DNA of 64,000 nt from contig CAWGND010000009.1 in the NCBI GenBank assembly GCA_963823845.1, forward strand, positions 62,001 through 126,000, written 5' to 3'. Below are positions 53,693 through 62,677 of this stretch, one piece after another (the stretch's first letter is position 1; the number at the start of each line of letters is the position of its first letter). This DNA comes from Alloacidobacterium sp963823845 (lineage in GTDB: Bacteria; Acidobacteriota; Terriglobia; Terriglobales; Acidobacteriaceae). The position numbers and the translations under genes were made by a program. A model generated the notes under the pieces. The model saw only the letters and a list, made by a program, of their open reading frames with translations. It was not told where the DNA came from and ran no database searches.

Positions 53693-54451
53693 TCACTGAA
53701 TCCCAACTATCCGCGCCTTCCACGAATACCCAACCTCCGCCGTCTCAAAAACAATCTCGAGCCGAACATCCCGCCGAGGCCGATACACCAGCGCAGGCCG
53801 AAAACAAACGAGGCAGGCATGCCCAGCTCGTCGCACGCTGGGATACACCAGCCCATTTGAGCCATCGGCAATCAAGGCCCGAGCTAGCCGCTGTGAAGTA
53901 GCGTAGCAATCCGGCACCGGCTCCGCTTCCAGGCAATCCGCCCACTGCTGCGGTGGATCGAGCGTGTGAAACTGCGAGCGAAAATCCGCCAGCCAGTCAT
54001 CGTATGTCGAAACATCCCGGTCCGGACGTTCGCCCGGCAGACCCGGAACAACGATCTCCCCTAGTCGCTTCGCCTTGTGATACGTCACCTCGGCAAGCGA
54101 AGTATCGAGCTCATCCGCCGCATACCACGCCCCGCGCGTCTCATCGTTGAAGCGCGATCCCAGCGCAGCCGCGTAACTGAAAGCCGCGTTCACGATGTGC
54201 GCGTTCGGAATCCCATACACCAGCTCATACGTGCTGATACCGATCTTGCCACTCTGCTCGGTCTGAATGCGCTCATTGCTCGCCCCATCGAGCAGGGTAA
54301 TGTCATCGAGCATTGCGTTATTGTCAGCAATGTCGGCCAGAACGGTTCGCTTTTCGCTGTAGCGAGACGGGATGAGGCGATGCATCCCATCGGCAAAGAA
54401 GTCTAAAACCGAGGGAAGGGTGGGAGGAACCCTCACCTGCCGCCTCTCCAT
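53693..54451 (-). CDS. RES-domain toxin (NAD+-degrading family)
   Basis: 252 residues. The Arg-Glu-Ser residues that name the family are visible: Arg in MHRLIPSRYS (25/30), Glu121 in WYAADELDTSLAEVTYHK and Ser205 in SNGLVYPSVRRAGHACLV. RES toxins such as MbcT and Res deplete cellular NAD+ by phosphorolysis or hydrolysis. The gene overlaps the 3' end of the Xre/MbcA-type antitoxin gene by 19 bases, the usual antitoxin-first order. Length is larger than many RES proteins (about 150-230) owing to an N-terminal addition. Confidence 0.88.
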   Translation of the reverse strand: MERRQVRVPPTLPSVLDFFADGMHRLIPSRYSEKRTVLADIADNNAMLDDITLLDGASNERIQTEQSGKIGISTYELVYGIPNAHIVNAAFSYAAALGSRFNDETRGAWYAADELDTSLAEVTYHKAKRLGEIVVPGLPGERPDRDVSTYDDWLADFRSQFHTLDPPQQWADCLEAEPVPDCYATSQRLARALIADGSNGLVYPSVRRAGHACLVCFRPALVYRPRRDVRLEIVFETAEVGYSWKARIVGIQ

Positions 54452-54873
54452 GTGTCCAGCATCAGCCGAACCTGAACCATCCCCGGCTGCCCGCGACGGA
54501 GCATGTAATCAATCGGAGCAGTGCCCGAGAACAGCGAATTGCGGTTCCCCAGCGTAACCCACCGGTCCGCCCACGGCTGGCCGAAGTAGATGTGCAGCGC
54601 CTTGTAAATGCCAATCACAAGCGAGATGCGCATCAGCGTGTCCTGGTCAAGCTTCCGGCCCTTTGGCTCAGTCTTCCACGCGTGATAGGTAGAGGAAGCA
54701 ACGCCGCCCAATAGCCCACGAGCCTGCGCCTCCGTCAGATCCCACTTCTCGGCGATATTGACGAAGGCTTTGATCGCGCTGGCACTCAACTTTTCCCGCT
54801 GCTTCGCGTCTGTCAAATCGGGAGACCGATCAAAGAGTTGAGCCACATTCGGAGAAGCTAATACTGTCGACAT
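54433..54873 (-). CDS. Xre/MbcA/ParS-type antitoxin with HTH
   Basis: 146 residues. An N-terminal Xre-like HTH is formed by FVNIAEKWDLTEAQARGLLG and VASSTYHAWKTEPKGRKLDQ; the C-terminal toxin-binding (DUF2384) part is IYKALHIYFGQPWADRWVTL and LFSGTAPIDYMLRRGQPGMV. It neutralises the RES toxin encoded downstream and probably represses its own promoter through the direct repeats at 54881-54915. No strong Shine-Dalgarno is evident before the ATG at 54873. Confidence 0.9.
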   Translation of the reverse strand: MSTVLASPNVAQLFDRSPDLTDAKQREKLSASAIKAFVNIAEKWDLTEAQARGLLGGVASSTYHAWKTEPKGRKLDQDTLMRISLVIGIYKALHIYFGQPWADRWVTLGNRNSLFSGTAPIDYMLRRGQPGMVQVRLMLDTWRGGR

Positions 54874-54880
54874 ATGATTC

Positions 54881-54925
54881 CTCGATTTCGTATTTTATTA
54901 TTCTCGATTTCGTATAGATTGGCAA
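54881..54925 (-). promoter_or_regulatory. Antitoxin promoter with two 13-bp operator iterons
   Basis: On the minus strand TTGCCA (54920-54925), a 17-base spacer and AATAAT (54897-54902) form a good sigma-70 promoter. The 13-bp word CTCGATTTCGTAT (plus strand) occurs exactly at 54881-54893 and 54903-54915, 22 bp apart (two helical turns); one copy fills the spacer and the other lies between the -10 and the start. Antitoxin binding here would block RNA polymerase. Confidence 0.8.
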
Positions 54926-55240
54926 TCCCCAGTTGCTGCCCACTTCGACCTGTCGCTGATGCCTATATGATTCTGTCAAGACCTCTTCCTGAAAATCTTA
55001 TTTAAGTCATTAAAAACAAGCTGTTTATAGGAGCAGCAATTTGCCGATTATTTTGCAAAACTTGCTATGCTTGAAGTAGAGGGATTTTCTTCGAAGCGCA
55101 ATCAGAGGAACAAGAAGAAGATTCGTAAATTCCCTGGAATCAGGATATTACGGGGAACTCCGAGCTAGGTTATTGAAAACAAGGAATTAGCCAAAAATAT
55201 ACCGGGGGGAGGGTCACCCGCTCCGGGAAAGAAGGTTAGC
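54926..55240. other. AT-rich intergenic, accessory in composition
   Basis: About 315 bases with visibly lower GC than the neighbourhood, between the divergent toxin-antitoxin and ATP-grasp genes. It should carry the ATP-grasp promoter, but I see no clear -35/-10 pair. No coding frame. Confidence 0.4.
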
Positions 55241-56226
55241 GTGCCGAAACCCATCGCGATTTATTACGAACAGCAACACTGGTTCAAGCCGCTTTTCGCC
55301 GAACTCGACCGCCGCGGCACCGACTACGTCAAACTCAATGCCATCGAGCACACCTACGCCATCGAAGAGCACCCCGAACGCCGCTGGGCGCTCGTCGTCA
55401 ACCGCATGAGCCCCTCGGCCTGGAACCGCGAGCACGGCGACGCCATCTTCTACACCCTCGGCTTCCTCGATCACCTCGAACGGCGCGGCGTCCGCATCAT
55501 CAACGGCCTCAAGGCCTTCCGGACGGAGCTGTCAAAAGCAGCGCAACTCTCGCTCCTCGACGAGCTTGGCCTGCCCTATCCCAAAGCCCGCGTCATCCAC
55601 CGCCCAGCACAGGCCGTGCCGGCAACCGAGGGCCTGCGCTGGCCCATCGTTGTCAAGCCCAACATCGGAGGCTCAGGCGCAGGGGTCAAGCGCTTTGACA
55701 CGCCGGAATCTCTGCAAGCCGCAGCCGAAACAAATGAGCTGGCCTTCGGCCTCGACTCGACCGCACTCGTCCAGGAATTCATCCCCGCGCGCGACTCCCA
55801 CATCGTCCGCTGCGAAGTGCTGAACGGAAAATTCCTCTACGCCATCAAAGTCCACATCACCGGCGAAACCTTCGACCTCTGCCCCGCAGATATCTGCCGC
55901 ACACCCACCGGAGTCGAATTGAACCGCGCAGCCTGCCCCGTCGACGCGCCCAAGTCCGGCATCAGCGTCGAAGGCTACGAGCCGCCGCAGGAAGTGATCA
56001 AAGACGTCGAGCGCATCATGCGCGAATCAGGCATCGAACTTGGCGGCATCGAGTACATCACCGACGACCGCGACGGCCAACGCCTCTACTACGACATCAA
56101 CGCTCTCTCGAATTTCGTCGCCGACGGACCGCGCGTATCGGCTTCGATCCCTTTGCCAAGCTGGTCGACTGGCTCGAAGCAGAAGCCGCAAAGGTAAACG
56201 AAACCGAAGCGGTAGGAGTGCGTTAA
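55241..56226 (+). CDS. RimK-like ATP-grasp ligase, one-base deletion near the 3' end
   Basis: The GTG at 55241 opens a product of about 328 residues once one missing base near 56137 is restored: FVADGPRV is followed in the next frame by GFDPFAKLVDWLEAEAAKVN up to the stop at 56224-56226. As read, the frame ends at 56197. ATP-grasp elements are LRWPIVVKPNIGGSGAGVKR (phosphate-binding loop), ALVQEFIPARDSHIVRCEVL and YYDINALSNFVAD with metal-binding Asp/Asn. It would ligate a carboxylate to an amine, such as adding an amino acid to a peptide or small acid. The stop overlaps the next start in TAATG, implying translational coupling to the flavin oxidoreductase. Confidence 0.85.
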
Positions 56227-57275
56227 TGCGCTACGGCTTCTGGCTGCCCGTCTTCGGCGGATGGCTGCGCAACGTCGAGGACGAGCAGATGGAACCCAGC
56301 TGGGACTATGTCAGCAAGCTCGCCAAACGCGCCGAAGAGATCGGCTATGACCTCACCCTCATCGCCGAGCTGAACCTCAACGACATCAAAGGCGTAGAAG
56401 CGCCCTCGCTCGACGCGTGGTCCACAACGGCAGCGCTCGCAGCCGTCACAATAAAGCTGGAACTGATGGTCGCCGTCAGACCCACGTTTCACAATCCAGC
56501 CCTCCTCGCCAAGCAAGCCGCGAACATCGACCACATCTCCAACGGCCGTCTCACCCTCAACGTCGTCTCCAGCTGGTGGGCCGACGAGGCGACGAAATAC
56601 GGCATCCAGTTCGACCGGCACGACGACCGCTACGCCCGCACCTCGGAGTGGCTCGAAGTCGTGAACGGCTGCTGGAACCAGCAAGGCTTCTCCTACCAAG
56701 GCAAGTACTATCGAGTAGACGACAACGTCCTCTCACCAAAGCCAGTAAGCAAGCCAAGACCAACGCTCTACTCAGGCGGCGAATCCGAGACCGCGAAGAA
56801 TCTCATTGCCGCCAAGTGCGACGCCTACCTCATGCACGGGGACCCGCCAGAGATCGTAGGCAAAAAGATCGCCGACATGCGCCGCCGCCGCGAAGCCGCC
56901 GGCTTGCCTCCAATGACCTACGGCATCGCCGGATACGCCATCGTCCGCGACTCAGAAGCCGAAGCAAAGAAGGAAGTCGCCCGCATCACCGACGTCCAGC
57001 AATCCGCGCAAGGCTACGCCAACTATCAGCAGTGGATCACAGGATCGAATCTCGAACAGAAAATCTCTCTCGAAGACTACTCCGTCTCTAATCGCGGCCT
57101 GCGAAGCGGTCTCGTCGGAACCCCAGAACAAGTCTCCGAACGTCTGGAAGAATTCGCAGCAGTCGGCGTCGCCTTGGTGTTACTGCAGAGCAGTCCACAA
57201 TTGGAAGAGATGGAGCGCTTCGCGTCTCAGCTGATACAGCCGAAGTCAGCGACCGTCGCGCAATCGGCTAGCTAA
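56226..57275 (+). CDS. LLM-class flavin-dependent oxidoreductase (luciferase-like monooxygenase)
   Basis: 349 residues from the ATG at 56226, sharing one base with the ATP-grasp stop (TAATG). RYGFWLPVFGGWLRNVED, LELMVAVRPTFHNPALLAKQ, DHISNGRLTLNVVSSWWADE and RPTLYSGGESETAKNLIAAK match the alkanesulfonate/dimethyl-sulfone monooxygenase branch (SsuD/SfnG-like), an FMN-reduced TIM barrel. It needs a separate flavin reductase, not seen nearby. Pairing with an ATP-grasp ligase rather than sulfonate transporters suggests a biosynthetic or modification role. The 3' end overlaps the convergent phosphoesterase by 30 bases. Confidence 0.9.
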   Translation: MRYGFWLPVFGGWLRNVEDEQMEPSWDYVSKLAKRAEEIGYDLTLIAELNLNDIKGVEAPSLDAWSTTAALAAVTIKLELMVAVRPTFHNPALLAKQAANIDHISNGRLTLNVVSSWWADEATKYGIQFDRHDDRYARTSEWLEVVNGCWNQQGFSYQGKYYRVDDNVLSPKPVSKPRPTLYSGGESETAKNLIAAKCDAYLMHGDPPEIVGKKIADMRRRREAAGLPPMTYGIAGYAIVRDSEAEAKKEVARITDVQQSAQGYANYQQWITGSNLEQKISLEDYSVSNRGLRSGLVGTPEQVSERLEEFAAVGVALVLLQSSPQLEEMERFASQLIQPKSATVAQSAS

Positions 57276-57998
57276 ACGATCCGGCAACCCGGCACGAATA
57301 ATCCGCATTTGCGCCAAGCGCACATCGTAAGGAACACGATAGAACGTCACGATCCGTTTTACATCGTCATAGATGGCAAACGCAGAGCGCCAGTCGCCAT
57401 CGCGCGGCTGCCCAACCGATCCAGGATTGATCAGATAGCGCACACCCTCGCGCAACTCGATCTCATATTCCTCCGGCTCGTCATGCGTCGCGTAGTCAGG
57501 AACCAGCTTGTACCAGTCATCGCCATTCGTGGCGAAGCCGCCCTGCAGATGTGTGTGACCGAAGAAGTTGATGGCAGTCGTTACCTGCTGCAGCGGTTGC
57601 CACGCGTCGCGAAGGGAAAGGATGTACTCATCCTCATCGAGCGGCGAGCCATGCGTGCAGGTTACCTGCGGTCCATCCGGCATGATCGGACCAGTCGCCA
57701 GGTGCCGAAGCCACGCAATGTGTTCCGCCGAGAGCACGCACTGCGTCCACTTGGCGGCGCGGCTGGCAATGGGATTGAAGTCCTCCATGCTGCTGAGTCC
57801 GCTGCAGACTCGGTCGTGATTACCACGCACGAAGCTGCTACCGATAGAGCGCGCGCGATCTATTACCTCGTTGGGGTTGGCGCCATAACCGACAATGTCC
57901 CCCAGGTTCCAAACCACGTCATGCTCGGGCGCGGCAGACATAACTGCATCAAGCGCCTCCAGGTTGGCATGGATATCGGAGAGGACGAGTGCGCGCAT
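57246..57998 (-). CDS. Metallophosphoesterase family protein
   Basis: 250 residues. All calcineurin-like motifs are present: LSDIHANLEAL (D8, H10), WNLGDIVGYG, VRGNHDRVC, CTHGSPLDE and NFFGHTHLQ, giving a two-metal site. The INPGSVGQPRDGDWRSAFAI tail is typical of YfcE/DUF2436-like relatives that hydrolyse phosphodiesters or small phosphomonoesters. Substrate unknown. Its 3' end overlaps the LLM gene on the other strand. Confidence 0.93.
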   Translation of the reverse strand: MRALVLSDIHANLEALDAVMSAAPEHDVVWNLGDIVGYGANPNEVIDRARSIGSSFVRGNHDRVCSGLSSMEDFNPIASRAAKWTQCVLSAEHIAWLRHLATGPIMPDGPQVTCTHGSPLDEDEYILSLRDAWQPLQQVTTAINFFGHTHLQGGFATNGDDWYKLVPDYATHDEPEEYEIELREGVRYLINPGSVGQPRDGDWRSAFAIYDDVKRIVTFYRVPYDVRLAQMRIIRAGLPDRLASRLRDGR

Positions 57999-58063
57999 GA
58001 CTAGAGGACCAATCTTTCACTCTAGTCCCAAAACGCGCACATTCCAAGTGGAGCCTGCACCCC

Positions 58064-58936
58064 TTAGCTTCTCACCCAATGACCAGCGTCATATTCCCGC
58101 AACTCGCCCGCACCCGCCTCGAACGCGGCTGGCAGCGTCGCCAGCGGCTCAGTCGTATCCGTCTGCAGCGTAGGAATCGCGCCCAGCAGGCTGCGCGTGT
58201 AAGGATGTTGCGGCGACTGGAAGATAGCCCTCCTCGAGCCCTCCTCCAGGAGCAGGCCATGGCGCATGACGGCCACGCGGTCCGCGACCTGCGACACGAC
58301 AGCAAGATCATGCGAGATGAAGAGCATCGCCAGCGAGTAACGCTCTCGCAGATCGGCCAGCAGTTCAAGAATCTGCGCCTGCACGGTGACATCAAGTGCG
58401 GTCGTCGGTTCATCGGCGATCAGAAGGCGCGGGCGGTTGACAATGGCCATCGCGATGAGGACACGCTGGCGTTGCCCGCCCGAGAATTGATGAGGATAAT
58501 CGTGCATGCGGCGTTCAGGTTCGGGCAGCGCGACGGCTTGCATTGCCTCGATCACGGCATCACGTACTTGTCGCCGGCTCTGCTCAGGATGATGCGCGCG
58601 AATGGCCTCCGCGATCTGCGCCCCGACAGGCATAACCGGATTCAGAGCCGTCATCGGCTCTTGAAAAATCATTGAGATTTCGCGCCCGCGCACATGTTGC
58701 ATGGCCCCTGGAGCCAGTGAGAGCAGCTCACGGCCATCGAAGCGAATGGAGCCGGCCACCTGCGCGGCAGGATCGAGGAGGCGAAGGATTGCCAGAGCAG
58801 TGACTGATTTCCCTGAGCCGGATTCGCCGACCAGGCCGACCACTTCTCCGCGCGCAATGCTTAGGCTCAGATGATCTACAGCGTAATGCTTCTTGAAAGT
58901 GATGGAAAGCTGTTCGAGTTCCAGCAAAGCGCCCAC
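58064..58936 (-). CDS. ABC transporter ATPase, OppD/DppD type (orphan)
   Basis: 290 residues. Walker A GLVGESGSGKSVTALAIL, Q-loop MIFQEPMTALNPVMPVGAQI, signature HQFSGGQRQRVLIAMAIV, Walker B RLLIADEPTTALDVTVQAQI and the H-loop FISHDLAVVSQVAD are complete, and the C-terminal SPQHPYTRSLLGAIP segment is diagnostic of peptide/nickel importers. No permease, binding protein or second ATPase is adjacent, so it must work with components elsewhere or be a remnant of a longer operon. Confidence 0.93.
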   Translation of the reverse strand: MGALLELEQLSITFKKHYAVDHLSLSIARGEVVGLVGESGSGKSVTALAILRLLDPAAQVAGSIRFDGRELLSLAPGAMQHVRGREISMIFQEPMTALNPVMPVGAQIAEAIRAHHPEQSRRQVRDAVIEAMQAVALPEPERRMHDYPHQFSGGQRQRVLIAMAIVNRPRLLIADEPTTALDVTVQAQILELLADLRERYSLAMLFISHDLAVVSQVADRVAVMRHGLLLEEGSRRAIFQSPQHPYTRSLLGAIPTLQTDTTEPLATLPAAFEAGAGELREYDAGHWVRS

Positions 58937-58978
58937 GAGACAATCATATCGCCTCGTTGAAGCCGTGATGGATGCTGC

Positions 58979-61900
58979 TCAGTGCAGGCTTTCCAGAATT
59001 GGAGCAGCCCACGAGAAGAGGTATTTGCCAATGGCAGGAAAGAGCGTGGCGAGGACCGTAACAATTGGCAGTCCTCCTACTGCAAGCATGTGTTTCAGGA
59101 ATGCCATGTAGCGAACCTGGCCTGGCGTGCTATTGCTCATCCTGCTGAGAATAGAATCACGGTCCATTTGCGCCAGCACCGTTCCAACAGTAAAGAGCAG
59201 CGCGGCGAGAATGAGCGTAGCAGACCACGCGATGATCTGCGGCCGGTCAAACGGATAGCTGATAGCGGCAAGCAGCGTGAGCAGAAAGCCCAATGACATG
59301 AAGGTCATCAGGTTCTTCATTTGCAGCGTGATGTAGCGAATATAAGCCCCAATACGCATGGCGATAAATTCGTTGCCAATCTCTACCAGGCAATTGTCCT
59401 GACCGAAGTCAGTGCCACACGGTGAAGGAACATCGGTGCGGGACTGCGGGCAGCTGGCGGGTTCTTTGTGTTCTGCTTCTTCTGATTTTGCAGGCTTGCA
59501 CGAGGCCGAGTCCGCGACGGAGCAGTCGGGGCCACCGCGTTCCCAGCTATTGCGAATGGCTGCTACGTCGGAGAGCTTGATCGCATATTCGTTCTGCTTA
59601 TGGCTGAACCTTCCATAGGTCTTGTTGTCGAGCCATTGCCCATCACGCATTTCCTGGTGGATCGTGCGCAGCTCCTGCCAGTTCTCGGTGAGAATGGGCT
59701 CCTTCTCACCTCCGACCGGCGGAGAAACCAGCAGATACTCAAGCCAGCGCATCGGCAATGTGACAACACGGCGCAATCCGGAATACGACCAGATCGGATC
59801 GACTGAAAAAATGGCGGGAAGCCGGGAGAAGGCGAAACGTAACGGAGAGCCCTCCAGACAGTCAAGGCCACCGCGCAACACACCCCAAATCCGGATAAAG
59901 CGCACCCACAGCCATAGGACGGTCCACATACTGAGGACAAAATTGAACGTGTAAAGCCAGCTGATGTAAGTCGTGTCAAAGGATGCAAAAAGCTTTTGCG
60001 GATGCAACAACAGGCAGGCAAGCAGGACCGTTGCCGCCAGCACGACGCCGTCTGCGCCGGGGAGCCCGTACCAACGCTCTGTAAAGCTGGCGAGTTTGGA
60101 TTGCCATGAAGCCAGATCGAGATATGGCCAGTGAACCAAAGGCACAGCAGGATTGCGCGCTACCGCCATGGTCAGCGCATTTAGGTTCACAACGGCCGCG
60201 ATCAGGAAGCCGACAGACACCAGCAAAAGAGGCAATATAGGACAGGCGCCAGAGGACAGATGCAGACAGCGCGATGCGAATGCGAACCCGGTTTGCGTGT
60301 CGGCAAGCTGCAGACAAAAAAGACTGAGCGACAGAAAAATCCAGAATAGAGATATGCAGGGCAGCAGCAAGCCCTCGAAGCGAATGAAGAATCCTCTCCC
60401 TAATTGCGCGCAACGCCTCGATAGAAGAAGGAACAAGGTTCCAGCCATGCAGAATTGCAACATGAGCACAATCAGGGTGAAACCGGCAAAAAAGGTTGTT
60501 TGTATGGGGAAGTGTCTGATAGCGGCCCAAACAGAGGTAATATCCTGCACCTTTGCCTGGTATGCGAGGACCGGAAATAACAAGTAGGAAAGAAGAAGAA
60601 CGAGCTGTGTGCTCACGTTCAACAACCACCAGCACTGGCCCGTAAACAGTCGTGACTGTTCGCATGAAGGCGTGCCTGGCATCAGGTAGTAGCTGAGCAT
60701 CCGATGCAGGGCTATCTTCCTGGCCCAGGCTTGCCTGCTATGCCGCAATCTGGCATGTAAAGGGATACCGGCAAGAAAAAACAGAAAATGAACCACCGAA
60801 ATGGCGAGAACGGCAAGCGTAACCAGCGTCCACAGAACAGGCAGTCGCTCTGGCGGTGTATCGGTGAGCAGCAGAACGTTATCTGGCGCCTTCCGGTCAG
60901 GAGCGACGAGGTCGCTCCCCAAATAAGCGACTGGCCAGAAGTCTCCTCCGGAGGCTACTCCGATCCAGGGAGCCATTGCATAGCGCCGATGCGCGAACGG
61001 TGATTGAAGGAGAGGAAGACGGCCGGGCTCTATTTGCAGAAGTGCAGCTAGAAAAATAGCCTCCTCCCGGCTGTTCGTAAATGTCAGCGAATGGCGGGAC
61101 TCGCCGCGGAACGGCGTTTGCAGGTAAGAATTCTGAAACAGGGGAAAACGGGTGACGATCAACGTTCCGTCAAGATCGTAATCACCTCGCAGGCGTGTAA
61201 GGAGGCGCTCTGCATTGAAAAGAACGAGCCGGCTGTCTGGGCACTCCTGTCGAAAATAGCGTGCGAGAAAAAGCTGGTCCAGCGGGTCGCTGGTTCTGAT
61301 CACAATGGCGCGTGCATGTAAATGCTTGATGCTTGATGCGATTGCGGCAAGGGCGCTTTCATTGGATACCGGCGACTGTGGCGCAAATTCCGGCGCCGCG
61401 TCGAGGGGGTTTTCCAATTCATCCTGGAAACTGAGAGCAACATCGCCACTACTAGAACTCTCCGGCTGCTGGCTCGCCGCGGCGTTCTTGAGGGTGTTGC
61501 CATAGACGCGGCGTACATGTGAAATGCCCCGCGGGAAGGTGAAGCGGCGCACAAGATTCGGCAATGGATTGCATGGATTTGTTGGAACTGTTACATCGGA
61601 TATGTTGCCGCCGTAGGCTGTTTCGTCTTCCTGCAGTACCACTACTGGCTCGTCCGAATGCATGCCGCCGCGCCGAGCCTCCTGACCGAGAAACCAGCAA
61701 AGAGAGTCCTGATCAAGCTCAGTCAGCGTTGCCTTTGTGCGGCTCGCCGTTGGCCCCATCTTGCCATCCTGGCCGAGCTGCACAAGAAAGGCATTGGCAG
61801 AGCCAGTGCTGACTGTCCCGCTCAAAACGTCCAAAAAAATGTGCGGTTGAGTTTCCTGCTCGAGAGTACGCAATCCCGGCGCGGATGCGGAATAGCTCGG

Positions 61901-62677
61901 ACCAATCCAGCGTATGCGAGATGCATCTTCCCACTCATCTAAGTGTGTTGTGCGAAATCCGTGGCTCCTGAGTGTGCTGATTGCGCTCAGAGCTTCCCGC
62001 CCTGCAGTAAGGTTGAGACCGTAAATTGGAGATTCCGGTACTAGCACCAGGAGCAACAGATTGTCGGGATCCTCAAGCCGAACTCTGCCGGCGCGGGTAC
62101 GTTTGCGAAAAAGCAACGCGCCGGGTTGGTTTCCCAAGCGCTCGCGGTAACGATCTACCTCTCGAGCGTCTTTAAGGTCCTTCGGCTCTGAGAGGTCAGA
62201 GGTCTGCCACGGCGTCGCGATCCTTTGGAAGTCATATCCTGCGGTGGAAGCCGCTTCCTGCAATGCGGCTATATCGCGGTCAAATTGTAATGCCTCGGAT
62301 GACTGCAGCGGGTCGGGAACAGTCGCAATCAGCACTTCACTTTTCTGAGCGCTAATTTCCGGAAGGCCGGAGGGAAAGATTGCAGCGAAATTCGATGGAG
62401 TGCAGATTCGAGGATTGGTGGTCGAAGGTTCTTCCTGGACTTTGCCAGCGTCCGGCTGCGACGAGGGTTCTGCCAAGCCGGAATAGAGGCGTAAGGCCTC
62501 AAAAACATAGCACGTATGCTGGCCCGCCTCTACGGCGGAACTTGGTGCGGGAGCGGTACTCTGAACGCTTGATCCGCTACGGATTGAGACGGCCCCTCGG
62601 CCCGGTCCGGCAACGTGCGATATCGCAGAGGTAACGAGCAGCAGCAACAGCGCCGAACCACCAAATTGCCTGTACAT
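58979..62677 (-). CDS. Large polytopic membrane protein with N-terminal periplasmic domain, unassigned
   Basis: 1232 residues; GGGAG nine bases upstream supports the ATG at 62677. A signal sequence (GGSALLLLLVTSAISHVAG) is followed by a roughly 570-residue exported region with Rossmann-like alternation: VLIATVPDPLQSSEALQFDR, LLVLVPESPIYGLNLTAGRE, AIVIRTSDPLDQLFLARYFR. Then come seven helices (about 610-960, beginning LPVLWTLVTLAVLAISVVHF), a cytoplasmic or loop region (about 960-1100) containing GGLDCLEGSPLRFAFSRLPA and a Cys/Pro-rich stretch, and three final helices. I recognise no family; the exported part loosely recalls type-1 periplasmic-binding folds, so a sensor or receptor-like transducer is one guess. 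It lies between the ABC ATPase and a tRNA integration scar. Confidence 0.75.
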   Translation of the reverse strand: MYRQFGGSALLLLLVTSAISHVAGPGRGAVSIRSGSSVQSTAPAPSSAVEAGQHTCYVFEALRLYSGLAEPSSQPDAGKVQEEPSTTNPRICTPSNFAAIFPSGLPEISAQKSEVLIATVPDPLQSSEALQFDRDIAALQEAASTAGYDFQRIATPWQTSDLSEPKDLKDAREVDRYRERLGNQPGALLFRKRTRAGRVRLEDPDNLLLLVLVPESPIYGLNLTAGREALSAISTLRSHGFRTTHLDEWEDASRIRWIGPSYSASAPGLRTLEQETQPHIFLDVLSGTVSTGSANAFLVQLGQDGKMGPTASRTKATLTELDQDSLCWFLGQEARRGGMHSDEPVVVLQEDETAYGGNISDVTVPTNPCNPLPNLVRRFTFPRGISHVRRVYGNTLKNAAASQQPESSSSGDVALSFQDELENPLDAAPEFAPQSPVSNESALAAIASSIKHLHARAIVIRTSDPLDQLFLARYFRQECPDSRLVLFNAERLLTRLRGDYDLDGTLIVTRFPLFQNSYLQTPFRGESRHSLTFTNSREEAIFLAALLQIEPGRLPLLQSPFAHRRYAMAPWIGVASGGDFWPVAYLGSDLVAPDRKAPDNVLLLTDTPPERLPVLWTLVTLAVLAISVVHFLFFLAGIPLHARLRHSRQAWARKIALHRMLSYYLMPGTPSCEQSRLFTGQCWWLLNVSTQLVLLLSYLLFPVLAYQAKVQDITSVWAAIRHFPIQTTFFAGFTLIVLMLQFCMAGTLFLLLSRRCAQLGRGFFIRFEGLLLPCISLFWIFLSLSLFCLQLADTQTGFAFASRCLHLSSGACPILPLLLVSVGFLIAAVVNLNALTMAVARNPAVPLVHWPYLDLASWQSKLASFTERWYGLPGADGVVLAATVLLACLLLHPQKLFASFDTTYISWLYTFNFVLSMWTVLWLWVRFIRIWGVLRGGLDCLEGSPLRFAFSRLPAIFSVDPIWSYSGLRRVVTLPMRWLEYLLVSPPVGGEKEPILTENWQELRTIHQEMRDGQWLDNKTYGRFSHKQNEYAIKLSDVAAIRNSWERGGPDCSVADSASCKPAKSEEAEHKEPASCPQSRTDVPSPCGTDFGQDNCLVEIGNEFIAMRIGAYIRYITLQMKNLMTFMSLGFLLTLLAAISYPFDRPQIIAWSATLILAALLFTVGTVLAQMDRDSILSRMSNSTPGQVRYMAFLKHMLAVGGLPIVTVLATLFPAIGKYLFSWAAPILESLH

